A stretch of DNA of 64,000 nucleotides, from contig OX104134.1 of the NCBI GenBank assembly GCA_944470555.2, forward strand, positions 110,788,701 to 110,852,700. The letters are read 5' to 3'. The translations under genes and the position numbers were made by a program. Under the pieces are notes generated by a model. It was not told where the DNA came from. It saw only the letters and a list, made by a program, of their open reading frames with translations, and searched no databases. Positions within the stretch are counted from its first letter, which is position 1, and every line of letters starts with the position of its first letter. The stretch comes from Heterobilharzia americana. Lineage: Eukaryota; Platyhelminthes; Trematoda; Strigeidida; Schistosomatidae. Positions 1 to 10,958 of the stretch are shown one piece after another.

Positions 1-1071
1 AACTTCTCCAGTACTTCACCTTACCTGACTCCGTTTCATAGGAGACAATTAACGGTCGGAAAAACCTCCTTGATAATGCTGTATGCTTCGATGTGAATTC
101 TGTGTGCAAACTCCACCACCATTGGATAATGGTCGTCCAAATGTTTGTTTCTTTGTACAAGAACAACTAACTCTGATGGATTGCATCTGTATTGCTAAGG
201 TCACACTACGAGCGGGAAACTTGAGGACCCATATACTCACGTGCATTATGTGACTATGCTAACACTGACCGTTACCTGAAATCGATGAAGTGAGTTTTCG
301 TTGGCCAACGGTACTATAAACACGTGAATCGATGTCAAAATAAACGTTCATCTGACGATACATGGGACTACACCGCCAGATTAAGCATCTGGGTCGCATG
401 TAACTCAAACGCCGAATATTGTGCTATTTTGGCATCACTTTATTGTGGAAAAAGAGTGGTGAGTGGAGTCAACCGCAACCCATAAACAATCTGTGTGTAC
501 TGTGAAGTGATATTTTTCCGTTCTGTTTATAGCCTGCCGTCACTTGATATCATGATGAACCTTGATGCGATACCTGCTGTGTCATTCAGGATAGCCCAAC
601 TACTGGAGATTTCTCCGCATTATCAATTTGATGGTGCCTGTGCGCTGGTTTCTCTTATGTTAAACTCTTAATTTTGAGAGTGAATTATTGATTTATCTGT
701 TCCTTTATTCATTTTTCTTTTAGTTTCACCGTGACTTTTTTGCTGGCCCGTGATTTTGGTGTCACATGTTCGCCTACCCGGCTTTTTATTTTGAGTGTTT
801 TGTTTTCATATGGTCATCTAAATGTAAGGTAGGGAGCGCCCGGAATACGTGCATCCAGAATTATCATCTCCATACGCTCGACGCTCCTTGAACAGTGGCA
901 TGTTTTACTTGTCTCCATCCATCTCGACAAAATCTTTATGTGCGTCTATCCACCAGGAGATTTCAACCTCACATTCGACGTTTTCCCAACGACTTTGCCG
1001 CAGAAGATACCATTGCTTACTCCATCAACATTATTACGCCCCAAACCGGTTACCGTGTGGTGGGTTGGTTG
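1..1071. other. Unassigned sequence left of the Penelope-like element
   Basis: I see no convincing host exon and no retroelement protein motif in this stretch. Short open frames occur on both strands but show no recognisable domain, splice-site pairing or codon pattern. Base composition near 830-1071 is less AT-rich than typical intergenic DNA here, so part of it may be an old repeat into which the Penelope-like element inserted. No function is assigned. Confidence 0.5.
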
Positions 1072-1390
1072 GTCCAATTTGTCTAATGCCATTACATAAT
1101 ACTTAATTGATTTACCATTTTCAATAATTTTTTCACCCCCTTCTGAGTTATATACTCTCTATGTACCATTCCATATATTACATAATCTATTTGTTATCAT
1201 TCGCACTTCAATTGTTATTATAATCATAAATGCCTATGTCATCACCCGCTCTATTATTACTGTCATCACCATATAGTGTTTAGTTTTCCTCACAGGATAT
1301 AATTTTTTCCAAATACCATATATATACGATTGTACAGCTTGAAAATAAATTCGTTGAAAAGAGTCTCTTCGCTGAATATCTTGTTCTTAA
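1072..1390 (+). repeat. Left pseudo-LTR of the PLE
   Basis: This 319-bp direct repeat matches 3982-4300 at a constant offset of 2910 with three substitutions. It ends seven bases before the ORF start codon, so any promoter for the ORF probably lies inside it. Near its end (1343-1373) is a decayed hammerhead-like module: the GAAA and a short hairpin followed by TTCGCT are kept, but the CUGANGA core has become an A/T-rich string. Confidence 0.92.
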
Positions 1391-1397
1391 TGTTACA

Positions 1398-3818
1398 ATG
1401 GGAATTATTAAATTATTAAAAATATGCAAGGACCCAATGACGATGAAGGAACTTAATGGGTTTCTGCGCTATTCTGTCAAACTTGCTTTGGTGAAAACTG
1501 AGATTACTTTCCTCGAAAGTTGTATTGATACAAATGAATATCCGAAACTGTTCTGGAAAGCACTTAGGAGAAACCATATCCGGCCCAATTCTAAAACACT
1601 GAAGCGTCATGCACTTAATCGTATTGATGCCATTAGCTCTCGTATTGTTGAGTTAAAACGAAATATATCCACGAGAAATCATGCCCTTTATGAGTTATCT
1701 ACTGATGAACGCAAACAGTTCGAGGAGTATGTCATTACAGTCGTAGAAAAACAGTCTCAGTCGGCCAATCTTAAACACTCCGATGGTCTGAAGCCAGTTG
1801 AAATGGAAAGTAAATTTCCGAATAATCCAGAAAAGTATGTATTTAACCACTCTCACGTTAATCTTTCGACAATTCAAATGCAAGCCCTATCGCTGGGCTC
1901 AAAGTTTTGCAGCAGTGCATCCAAGGTTAACAGATTACATACCCAAGTACAATTTGAAAATTTAATCAGCCAGATTGTCGGTCTTACGCCTGCATCGCCG
2001 CAAGAATTCCAGCATTTCAAGTCCACTGTTCTAGATTGCTGTCACCAATTTATCAACTCCAAAATCAGTTCTAGCTCTTTATTAACCAAGGACCATATAC
2101 AACAGCTAAAACTAATCAAAGATAACAGGGATATTATCATAAGCCGTCCTGATAAGGGAGGAGGCATTGTCCTAATGAATCGTCAGGAGTATACTGATAA
2201 ACTTTCCGTAATCCTCTCTGATCCCACTAAGTTTAGTAAACCCGAAGGTGAGCCCAATAAGACACATATAATTGAAACACAACTCACAAATGTCTTAAAA
2301 AGCATGAGGGATAAATCAATAATTGATCCTGATTTATATGAACGTATCCGACCGGTTGGCTCTATAATCCCACGTCTATATGGACTACCGAAGATACATA
2401 AAACGGGATTACCTCTTCGTCCGATCCTCGATATGGCTGGTTCTCCCTATCACCGAACTGCTCAATGGTTAGCTGAAATTCTGGAACCTGTTAGAAGGCA
2501 AGTATCGAGTTTTTCTATCCGTGATACATTTCAGTTTGTTGAGGGTATTAAGGATTTTAATGCTCTAAACAAGATGATGTTTTCATTAGACGTCACTTCA
2601 TTGTTCACGAGTGTGCCACTCACCGAAACTGTCTGTTATGTATGTGACTATATTGATGCACATAATTTAGACGTAGGACTACCAACGAGCTGCTTGAAAG
2701 AGCTTTTGTTGAGGTGCACATTTAATGTCCAATTCAGTTTCAATAATGAAATCTATAGACAGAAAGATGGAATTGCGATGGGGTCACCATTGGGACCACT
2801 GCTAGCAGATTTCTTCATGTCGAAACTGGAAAATTCACAACTTCGTCAAACTATTGATAGCTTTGACTTTTATAGAAGATATATGGACGACACGTTTGTT
2901 ATTTGCGACAAAAATGTAGACCTCGACGACGTGCTTCGTTCATTCAATGAATGTCATCAAGCCCTCAAGTTTACTATAGAGAAGGAATCAGAATCAACTA
3001 TTCCTTTTCTTGATGTGCTTCTCACCCGACGTCAGAATGGATACCTTAAAAGATCCATCTACAGAAAACCAACGTGGAACGGACAACTAACTAATTTTTA
3101 TAGTTGGGTGCCCATCAACAGAAAAAGAAATCTTATTCACTCTCTTTGCTATCGAATAAGAAGTATCTGTAGTGACGATTGTATCGAGGAAGAGCTATCT
3201 TTCTTAAAAAGCATACTTGTCGAAAACGGTTACCCTAGCCGTTTTATTGATAAAAATATGCGGGAAAGAAACACTAAACCAGTCATCCACTCGGTCTCAA
3301 AGAAAAGATTGTTTATGAGCCTAGAGTTTAAAGGAGACCTAGCATCGGATGTACTGAAGAATCGTCTTACCAGATCAATCAATAGGACTTTCTTCGCAGC
3401 AAGACTCCAGTTGACTTTTACCAGCCGCAACCTATTCTCCACCTGCGTCAAAGACAAGCTTCCTCGTTTGGCCGCCTCTATGTGCATCTACCAGTTCACC
3501 TGCTCCTGTGGAGCAAGGTACATCGGCCGTAGCCAGAGAATGCTTTCTACACGTATACGAGAACATGTTCCTGCTTGGTTTTATAAAGGTGAAAGAAAGT
3601 CTGTTAGAAGTTCGATTCTAGAACATTTGATTGACTTCCATCACACAACAAATCCAGACGATGACTTTGAAATTATTTATCGAATTCGCCCAAACCTCCC
3701 ACGTTCTCTTCGTTTTCAACTCCTTAAAACAGCGGAGGCTTTAGCTATTCATGAACTAAGACCTGATCTGTGTGTACAAAAGAAGTATGTGCAGTCACTG
3801 TCTTTATCATGGCCATAA
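1398..3818 (+). CDS. Penelope-like reverse transcriptase with GIY-YIG endonuclease
   Basis: The 806-residue protein copies PLE RNA into DNA and nicks the target. Reverse-transcriptase motifs are in order: LPKIHK at 330-335, motif A SLDVTSLF with Asp398, GSPLGPLLADF near 460, and the catalytic YMDD at 495-498. The C-terminal GIY-YIG nuclease domain starts near residue 695, with a CxC pair (702, 704), YIG at 708-710, then the Arg- and His-bearing RIREH segment. This RT-then-endonuclease order is diagnostic of Penelope elements and differs from the N-terminal APE of LINEs. The start follows the left repeat by seven bases; a second Met lies at residue 14. No stop or frameshift interrupts it, which is exceptional among the retroelements of this window, so the copy could still make functional protein. 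Confidence 0.95.
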   Translation: MGIIKLLKICKDPMTMKELNGFLRYSVKLALVKTEITFLESCIDTNEYPKLFWKALRRNHIRPNSKTLKRHALNRIDAISSRIVELKRNISTRNHALYELSTDERKQFEEYVITVVEKQSQSANLKHSDGLKPVEMESKFPNNPEKYVFNHSHVNLSTIQMQALSLGSKFCSSASKVNRLHTQVQFENLISQIVGLTPASPQEFQHFKSTVLDCCHQFINSKISSSSLLTKDHIQQLKLIKDNRDIIISRPDKGGGIVLMNRQEYTDKLSVILSDPTKFSKPEGEPNKTHIIETQLTNVLKSMRDKSIIDPDLYERIRPVGSIIPRLYGLPKIHKTGLPLRPILDMAGSPYHRTAQWLAEILEPVRRQVSSFSIRDTFQFVEGIKDFNALNKMMFSLDVTSLFTSVPLTETVCYVCDYIDAHNLDVGLPTSCLKELLLRCTFNVQFSFNNEIYRQKDGIAMGSPLGPLLADFFMSKLENSQLRQTIDSFDFYRRYMDDTFVICDKNVDLDDVLRSFNECHQALKFTIEKESESTIPFLDVLLTRRQNGYLKRSIYRKPTWNGQLTNFYSWVPINRKRNLIHSLCYRIRSICSDDCIEEELSFLKSILVENGYPSRFIDKNMRERNTKPVIHSVSKKRLFMSLEFKGDLASDVLKNRLTRSINRTFFAARLQLTFTSRNLFSTCVKDKLPRLAASMCIYQFTCSCGARYIGRSQRMLSTRIREHVPAWFYKGERKSVRSSILEHLIDFHHTTNPDDDFEIIYRIRPNLPRSLRFQLLKTAEALAIHELRPDLCVQKKYVQSLSLSWP

Positions 3819-3981
3819 CATTTTCCCACCCCATTAGCTCCCCCTCCCACTTTGTTAATTTAACCTTTGTATCCTTCCTTTATCACTATTATTGTTATTA
3901 TAATCGCCTTCACTTCAACTAGTTTCCGGTGTTGTTTCACTTAATTGTCTTAATCCTTTTAGAAAACATTGACTTCATCTT

Positions 3982-4300
3982 GTCCAATTTGTCTAATGCC
4001 ATTACATAATACTTAATTGATTTACCATTTTCAACAATTTTTTCACCCCCTTCTGAGTTATATACTCTCTATGTACCATTCCATATATTACATAATCTAT
4101 TTGTTATCATTCGCACTTCAATTGTTATTATAATCATAAATGCCTATGTCATCACCCGCTCTATTATTATTGTCATCACCATATAGTGTTTAGTTTTCCT
4201 CACAGGATATAATTTTTTCCAAATACCATATATATACGATTGTACAGCTTGAAAATAAATTCGTTGAAAAGAGTCTCTTCGCTGAATATCTCGTTCTTAA
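3982..4300 (+). repeat. Right pseudo-LTR of the PLE
   Basis: This is the second copy of the 319-bp repeat. It begins 163 bases after the ORF stop and carries the same decayed hammerhead-like module at 4253-4283. The element ends at 4300, where the sequence stops matching the bases after 1390. Confidence 0.92.
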
Positions 4301-4573
4301 GGTCTAGATGTCCCGGCCAACTGTTATGGCACAGGCTGCTGCATCTGTAGCAGAACATATTCCACTGATTTCTATGTCTAGGACTTGGTACGTTTTGGAA
4401 TTCGATAGGGTCGCAGTAACTGACAACCAAAGGCAATGTCGAAAGCCCTCTGCTTACTTGCTTTGCGTCTTCATTGCTTGACTCCTCTTATTGGAAGTGT
4501 TACTATCCTCATCTACCGACTAATATGCGTGGTAAAGGTGTGTTGACACAAAAGGGCAGGTCTCCGAAGTACC

Positions 4574-4969
4574 TTGAACATGGCCCCACCCCAGTCACTG
4601 ACCACCACATTCTCAGTAGTTACCAGGGCTGGAGCTATGGGACGTCAAAATGTGACGAGGAAAGCTGCAAAGGATACGACCGCACCACCCAGACCCAGCC
4701 CAGCCGAACGGTCACTGCCTGCAACACTCGAAGTTGGCCGGACCACCGACCCTTCCAGCATTGTAAACGTCACTGTGCCCAGTCAAATAAATGCAGACCC
4801 CCATGCTACACCTAGCACCCACTCCCACCCGCTGGTGAAAACCACTAGGCGGAAACGTCAAAGTGTAAGACGAAAGCATTTGGGCAAACCCCATGGACAT
4901 TACGATGACTGCCGCACATGTGCTCCCACTGCAACCAAAAGTGATGCGGCGTTTGAGTGCAACAGCTAA
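4574..4969 (+). pseudogene. ORF1-like remnant of the CR1-like element
   Basis: An open frame of 131 residues rich in Pro, Thr, Ser and Arg, with a basic patch (KTTRRKRQSVRRK) near residue 90-105. Composition and position ahead of the endonuclease fit the nucleic-acid-binding ORF1 of a LINE, but there is no diagnostic motif. It could be a chance open frame inside the element. Confidence 0.35.
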
Positions 4970-6167
4970 GAAGGGTAGAGGCGCCGTCAATGCGCCAAAG
5001 AAGTACTACACCGGTATTGTAGCTTTATGACGCGCCACCCGTGCACGCACCTCTGATATATTTGCCCCTAGTGCCGTGCGAGGTTGCACGTAGATCCAGG
5101 TTTACTTAGAGTAACTGATTAGTTTCCAGTGACCACCTAAAAGCAGATATCCGTCCAAACCGAAGAGGAGATCCACTCTCTAAAGGATTTCAGTGATGGC
5201 CTACCGAAGGTCACAGACCTGAGCGGTTCTAAGCCGAAAGAAACGCTGCATACACCGAGGACGACCATATCTACCCCAAGCCCCGCAGCCGCTGAAAACA
5301 TAACGAATGGGTTAGGGCAGAGAAAAATGCTGGAACGCGCCCGTAGGGTCAGATAATTTTGGCATCGCTGACCGATTTAGCCCCATCATTCTATTCAACA
5401 TTCCTGCCTGCGACGATAGCCTTCTTGAGCATAAGGACACGTTAGACGGCAGCAGTGGATCTCCTTCTGTGTCATATTAGGCCTGGACGCCCTCGAAGTG
5501 AAACTGTGTCGACTGTGCGGAGGCGCCCATTCATCCTTAGGAAGCCTGCGCCCATGGGAGTGACTCTAGGCTCAGCAAGAGGCGCCGAAAGGTTCCTCGT
5601 ACTGTCACGCCCTGGTCATTAACAGATCTTACAGCAGTAGATCTGGACGTAACCGATCACGGGTGTCAAGGAAGACATCTCGAGAAGCGGCTGATCCACT
5701 AAGGCCTACAACCATGGTCATAGACGGAATACCTGGACCGATGACCGGCGCCCCAGGCGGTAAGTGCACCCATGGCGTCCAGCAGTGTGGGTGGTTGTCA
5801 GCTTGAATGGAGATAGGTGGGGTCGCGGCAGTGGTAGTCAGCATCTGACCACCATGACCTCACCCATACCAATGGCTGTCAACTTCGAATCCCCAGAAGT
5901 TTTTACCATAGTGCTAGGGCCGGGGTATGAAGTCAAGGGCACCACAAGCGGGAATGTTCACTACTGTAGAAGCAAGTCGAGAACACTGCAGACACAACAG
6001 ACAGATGTTACTCCCAGTGCTCAGACTTCCATCATCCTAGACTGATGTGTTGGGAGCCAGGCCGGCATCTCCACCCAGCACCAAATTCATCAATCGGCCA
6101 GTGAAAACTTAGCTGGGCCGGTTCCACTGGAACTGGCCAGTCAGTAGAAACCCTCATATCCAAACCG

Positions 6168-7217
6168 GTGCCACTAGTTAACCCAGAGACGTCTTGCGTT
6201 ACTAGGAGCACTTCCAAGCGTCTCTGCAGAAACGTAGGAGGACTCCAAAGTAAGGTGTCAGAGCTTCTATCCCTCTGTCCTGACCTTGTCCCGAAAATCG
6301 TAATCCTGACGGAAACACGGTTATCACCGGGCACTGGTAACACCGAAGTTAACATAGACGACATGGTTCTGTTCAGGAAAGAAACAGAACACAAGGATGG
6401 AGGGGGGTTGCAGTATGCGTGAACAGTTGCTTCAGAAGTGAACAAACCGCTGACACTGTATTGAAAAGCTCCCAGACTCTATTTGGTACCACTTCACGGT
6501 CAAAAGCATTAAGTAACCAGTTGGAGAAGTCTATAGATCCCCTAGTAGCAACTTGGAACACAACCGGAAATTACTCCAGGTAACATTTCTTGTGCCGATT
6601 TTGGGGTATGGCCTGATCCTAACAGCATGAGACTTCAATGTTCCAACTCTCAGCTTAGAACAAGATGGCATGATTCCCGGCCGAATTTCCATTGTAACCT
6701 GCTAAATGTTGCCCAAATGGCTGCACTGCACGAAAAAGTTAATGACAGCACCCGATGAGGGCCAGATGGTAGACCATCTAGACTGGATTACGTGCTGACT
6801 AGTGATCACCTTCTGGTTGAAAACATCCAGGTCCAAACTCCTCTTGGAAGCGGCGATAATGTCATGGTAGTGTTTGCCCCAGTAATCAGTGAACAGTTGT
6901 CGTGGGAGGGACCTCGCCCCTATCCCTGTTACAAAGGGGTAAACCATGAAAGAATGAACCAATGCCTATCAAGGGCCCCGCGGCCAGTGAATTGGCGGTC
7001 CTTTCCGGTTGACAAACACTGGGAATTAGTAAGAGACATCAGCAGGGCGGCGATCTCGCAAAACGCCCCCTTGGTGGTAACAACACCCAGAAAATGGACC
7101 TCATGGCTAAAACAAGGCACTGAGCGCCTACTAAAAGCCAAGAGAAAAACGTGCCACAAATGGAGACTCTTTAGAGAAGAGAACGATCACGGCACATACA
7201 CAGCTCTTCAAAATTGA
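6168..7217 (+). pseudogene. APE-type endonuclease remnant (CR1-like)
   Basis: Broken pieces of the N-terminal apurinic-like endonuclease of a LINE ORF2. The first piece (6168-6422) has the GLQSKVSEL and VILTETRL segments, the second equivalent to the LTETWL motif that supplies the catalytic Glu. The second piece (from 6792) begins at TSDHLLVE, the Ser-Asp-His motif near the domain's end, and runs into the linker toward the reverse transcriptase. The middle has lost its frame. It cannot encode an active enzyme. Confidence 0.7.
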
Positions 7218-7652
7218 GGTAACATCAGTGTGTGGGTGGCAGTAGGCCATTCCAGTCCAAGAAGCTTGAAGTAAGCATTAAAAACCTTTACTGATTCCTG
7301 GCAAAGGGAAAATTGTTGATCCAAGGAGAGAGCGTCATTAAAGGTCTGAACGGAGAAAACCTCTCTGGACAGGAGGTCGCCGGAACGTTAAGCACCACAC
7401 CCAACACGCAGCCGAACATTCCGTCATGAAAATATGCATACCCACTCTCCGAACAGCCCCAACGTCGTCTGACGCTGCAGAGTCACACGAAATACAGATA
7501 ACTTGTGCTGTTGTTCTCGACGGGCTGTCAAAGCTAAGCGTGGGAAAGTCTCAAGGGCGCAACGACATTCGCCAACTGTGTTGGAAGAACGTGCCAGTAC
7601 CATAAGTGGCCTACTCTTCCAACACTCCTCAGACGAATAAAAACTCCCACAA

Positions 7653-8340
7653 GTGTTGAAACGGACCATTCCCTCTTCAATCTTCAAAGAAGGAGATGGG
7701 GGGAATCCAAACTCTAATGGACCCATAGCACTTCTACCAGGAACATCAGAAGTTATGGAAACTGTGATAGGCTACCCCACCAGTGATTATCTGGATACGA
7801 AGCCAGCACTCATTAACACTCAACGTGGCTTCCGAAAGTGTAGGTTCTGTGCCTTCAACCTCCTGACGGCCCATGACCATTGTACAGCATGTCAGGATCT
7901 CAAGGTCCGGGTCCACGTGATTTTTCTGAATTTCGCCAGTCTGTGACACTTTCTCGCATACCATTCCAATACACAAAACAGCTGGGTTAAGTATCCACTG
8001 CCGGGTGCTATGAAGGCTGCAGAACTGCTTAGACAGTAGGGAGTCTTGCACAAAAGCCAACAGGGTCCACTCAACTTGGAGAACATCATCGTCTGGTGTC
8101 TCACAAGGAGCAATCCTAAGTCCACTGTTGCCCCTACTGTTTGTGAATGACCCCCAGATGCGTATCAGTTCCCCGGTTCTCCTCTACGCTGACGATGAAA
8201 AGTTAGAGAGGGCAGTAACTTGTGAAGCGGAATGGCTTGCATTACACAATGCCCTCAAAACACCAGGGGAGTGGGCAACAAATAAATTAACATGGATAAA
8301 TGACGGCCCATGTTTAGCCGCACTCCTGATACACTGAAAA
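7653..8340 (+). pseudogene. Reverse-transcriptase remnant (CR1-like)
   Basis: Translated pieces match the palm of a LINE reverse transcriptase. An N-terminal part (7653-7946) contains GDGGNPNSNGPIALLP, equivalent to the NYRPISLLP motif, followed by a degraded motif A region ending FLNFAS. A frameshifted part (8128-8337) contains LLYADDEKLERAV with the catalytic YADD. Stops separate the two parts. Confidence 0.7.
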
Positions 8341-8460
8341 GATCCCACATAATGGGTGGCTCAACTTTATCACATCAAATGGCGTGAAGACACGAACATT
8401 TAATGGCGACGGAGAAATCGGACACCCGTCGCAATCACACAGTTGACAACAAAAAAGCAT

Positions 8461-8722
8461 AAGGTGCACTAAACTTTGTGAGCAGAAGACGGAGTGGCCT
8501 CCTTCCAGAGCTCTTTCTGAGGCTCTACAAGACTTACACACGACCCCACTTGGAGGTGCATAATGTCTTCACCCCACCACGGCTGAAGAGTTGCACGAAT
8601 CTACCGGAGAGAGTTCAGAGACGAGCTACAAAAGGGGTTATTGGGATGCAACGGAAATCATGTGAGGATAGACTCAAAGACCTAGGCTTAAACAGTTCTG
8701 GAATCATCAATGAAGTACAATA
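8461..8722 (+). pseudogene. CR1-type RT C-terminal remnant, copy 1
   Basis: The frame encodes LRLYKTYTRPHLEV, then ERVQRRATKGVIGM and CEDRLKDLGL. These correspond to the well-known LINE C-terminal segments LYKTYVRPHLEY, LERVQRRATK and YEERLKxLGL. The same sequence recurs at 13531-13756. It ends in a stop just before the 3' UTR. Confidence 0.75.
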
Positions 8723-9470
8723 AGTAAACAATTTGTGCACATATTCCCTTTTCCCTTATCATTATCTCAAGCGAAAAGTACAAACTGTTACGATGGAAGT
8801 GTCGGCTTCAAGCTTTATTTTTCTCCAGGCAATACATGTAATATCGAGATACAAACCTGGTTTTGTTAATGCGAAGACAATACTTCCACCTGTTCAACTT
8901 GTCATTTTCTGCTCACTTATTCTGCTCGGTTGTTCCAGCCCAATCTACCTAAGTTCTTCATATCCTTGCACCCCTTTTCGTCTTACTTGGATGTGAACAG
9001 GTTATTCCATTAGTTCACTCTTCCTTTCCCTTTTACTCACACGAATTTTCCTTTCTAGGTCTTCCCTTCACTATCTCTAACTGTTTCTAACGCCCAGCCC
9101 GAAAAACTGTCTGGCAACTGGATATCGGAAGAAGCCAACTGTGCCACAGCTCAAGGCGAACTAGCCAACACTTGATCTGCCGTTCTGCATTCCAGAGCTG
9201 TAGCAGCTGAGTGGCTGTATCTACTGCATCGGAATCTGTCAAAGACCCGGAACGGTCCCGCAAGACCTTGAAGCGAGCAAGAAGAAATCAACTGGTTTGC
9301 ACAAGCTCGTCAAACAGATATTGGATGTTGGATTGCTTTGAAACATGAACCATGATCTCGTATTATTCCTCTTCCGGTAGATCTCTTTGCTCTTCCAACC
9401 ATCTTTTGAACTAGTCAGTTGATGACGTGGACACTTCTGGCTGCTGGTTCCAGGAGTTGAGCACTTGAAA
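8475..9470 (+). repeat. About 1-kb repeat, copy 1 (3' end of family A)
   Basis: This stretch is nearly identical to 13531-14625, apart from a 93-bp insertion plus its duplicated target in the second copy and scattered single-base changes and indels. It covers the RT C-terminus and 3' UTR of the CR1-like family A. The right limit, where both copies stop matching, is near 9470 and 14625. The two copies are direct repeats flanking the first two ZMYND12-like exons. Confidence 0.88.
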
Positions 9471-9584
9471 TGAGGAGTAATACAAAATGGTTCTGTCCTT
9501 AATTGAACATCGTAAAAGGCATAATGGGTTACTTGAACTATTTTTCTAACTACTGAAAGTTCTAAGAAGTATTTGTAGTCCGTT

Positions 9585-9599
9585 ATTTCCGCCAGTAAC
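9585..9599 (+). promoter_or_regulatory. X-box-like RFX site upstream of the ZMYND12-like gene
   Basis: ATTTCCGCCAGTAAC fits the X-box pattern RYYNYY-N(1-3)-RRNRAC at every constrained position, with a three-base spacer. It lies 134-148 bases upstream of the start codon at 9733, in the short unique stretch between the CR1-like repeat and the gene. RFX factors bind X-boxes in promoters of cilium genes in animals. Binding here is inferred, not shown. Confidence 0.45.
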
Positions 9600-9732
9600 G
9601 TGTTATAACTAGACGCGAGAGATCAAAAACTACCAGTTTTCTACGCTCGCACTAACAATATTGGAATATTGGATATTGGATAACTAGTGGTGTTATAACA
9701 ACGATTAGCAAATATACAAACAGTTCGCAACT

Positions 9733-10040
9733 ATGAGCCAACCACCGCCGGGTTTTCCTTTCTACCCTCTTTCTAACCCCAAAGGAGTAGAATACAGTTG
9801 CGAAGTTTGTTCTAAACCAGCCTATTTACAATGTTCACTATGCCGTGTCACATATTATTGGTTTGGTTTAACTTGTGTAGACTTATTTTCGTTTTCAGTG
9901 GTGCGGAGCATCAGAAAATAGACTGGGTGGGGATACATGAGAAAATATGTTCCGATTTAATGTCACTCCGAAAACCAGCACCTTTCACTGTGTCAGCTGA
10001 TGAAAGGAAAAAGAAGAAAGATGAAATTCAGGACAAAAAT
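9733..10040 (+). CDS. ZMYND12: ZMYND12-like MYND-finger protein, exons 1-2
   Basis: Exon 1 is 9733-9860 and exon 2 is 9899-10040; the 38-nt intron 9861-9898 starts GT and ends AG. Splicing restores the split Cys codon and gives YYCGAEHQKIDW. The product has PKGVEYSCEVCSKPA, then QCSLCRVTYYCG, HQKIDW and HEKIC, the Cys/His ladder of a MYND zinc finger, followed by a Lys-rich segment. Spacing and flanking words match vertebrate ZMYND12, an axoneme-associated sperm protein with a MYND finger and TPRs. Exon 2 ends at a GTAAGC donor. The ATG is the first in frame and precedes MSQPPPGF. The TPR exons that should follow are not visible nearby, because a 3.2-kb RTE element and other repeats fill the next intron. 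The identification rests on motif recall. Confidence 0.78.
9861..9898 (+). other. 38-nt micro-intron in the MYND finger
   Basis: GTTTGG at the start and TTTTCAG at the end bound a 38-nt intron. Removing it restores the conserved YYCG motif, whereas reading through runs into a stop soon after. Very short introns near gene 5' ends are known in schistosomes. Confidence 0.85.
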
Positions 10041-10180
10041 GTAAGCCCGCAGATGTTCGGAATGCACATGTTCTGAGTTAAGGTTTACATTCTTCGAAGC
10101 TCAGATAACTAAGATAATAAAATTATTAGTCAGAGTCTCCATATGTATCTGATGTTTACTGGTGAAATAGAAGGGTATTT

Positions 10181-10182
<2 letters not shown>

Positions 10183-10228
<46 letters not shown>
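10183..10228. repeat. (AT)n microsatellite
   Basis: A tract of about 23 AT units, followed after a few bases by the (ATT)n tail of the adjacent RTE element. Confidence 0.97.
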
Positions 10229-10237
<9 letters not shown>

Positions 10238-10253
10238 ATTATTATTATTATTA

Positions 10254-10958
10254 TTAGTCCCTTGGGTTCCTAGTGGAACATAGGGCTTCAGTAGCACGCC
10301 TCCAGTGACCTCTGTTCTCTGAGATCTTTTGAACCTGGTCCCACGACAGCCCACAACCTCTCATTTCCTCCTCGCACGACCTCCTCCATGTCACCCTCGG
10401 ACGTCCAACTCGTCGCTTCCCATGGGGATTCCACTCGAGGGCCTGACGCGTGATGTCCTCAGTCGGCCTTCTCAGTGCATGGCCAATCCATCTCCACTTC
10501 TTCCTGCATATTTGTTGCGTGATAGGTTCTTGGTTGGTTCGTTCCCAGAGTTCCTTGTTGCTTATTTTTTCTGGCCATCTGATCTTCAGCAGCGAGCGTA
10601 AGCAGTTGTTGATGAATGTCTGTAGTTTATTGGAAATACCTTTCGTGACGCGCCAAGTCTCTGAGCCATACAAGAGCACTGACTTGACGTTGGTGTTGAA
10701 AATCCGTATCTTGTTCCGCATGCTGAGTGCAGAAGATCTCCACACTGGTTTCAGGCTAATGAACGCCTGTCTTGCTTTTCCGATTCTGACTTTGACGTCC
10801 TCGTCCGTCCCGCCTGTAGTTGAAACAGTGCTTCCTAGATAAGTGAAGGAGGTTACTTCCTTCAAGTTTCTCCCGTTGACGGTGATTGGAGTTTGTTGTT
10901 GTTGTTGTTGATGGTGGTGGTGCGGTATCTTCATCACTTCTGTCTTCTCTATATTCAC
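10254..10958 (-). pseudogene. C-terminal region of RTE copy 1 ORF
   Basis: This 234-residue frame continues the RTE polyprotein after a third frameshift near 10970. It contains NIEKTEVMKI, a His/Gln run produced by a CAA/CAC microsatellite, FTYLGSTVS, LLYGSETWR and the RPTEDITRQALEWN region, typical of the segment after the palm in RTE elements. It ends at RNPRD just before the AAT tail. Confidence 0.83.

Larger units (their letters stand above)
1072..4300 (+). mobile_element. Near-intact Penelope-like element (PLE)
   Basis: A full PLE unit: a 319-bp direct repeat on the left (1072-1390), one uninterrupted ORF encoding reverse transcriptase plus GIY-YIG endonuclease (1398-3818), a short 3' UTR, then the same 319-bp repeat on the right (3982-4300). 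The repeats differ at only three positions that I can find (1125/4035, 1260/4170, 1382/4292). The tandem terminal-repeat layout is the known pseudo-LTR arrangement of PLEs. The few differences and the intact ORF suggest recent insertion. I could not find a clear target-site duplication. It inserted beside or into the decayed CR1-like element that follows. Confidence 0.93.
4301..9470 (+). mobile_element. Decayed CR1-like non-LTR retrotransposon, family A
   Basis: Fragments of a LINE lie in the expected order on the plus strand: a Pro/Thr-rich ORF1-like stretch (4574-4969), APE endonuclease pieces (6168-7217), reverse-transcriptase pieces (7653-8340) with YADD, the CR1-type RT C-terminus (8461-8722) and a 3' UTR to about 9470. 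Frameshifts and stops break every domain, so it is dead. The region is more GC-rich than the flanking host DNA. The last kilobase is repeated closely at 13531-14625, which fixes the 3' end of the family. The exact 5' end is unclear because the PLE abuts it. Confidence 0.75.

Noticed and set aside
849..1106. A small plus-strand gene ahead of the PLE
   Set aside because: It has no domain, no splice sites and no promoter context, and it runs into the PLE repeat.
4712..4990. Antisense open frames across the CR1-like element
   Set aside because: They are shadows of the plus-strand element and carry no motif of their own.
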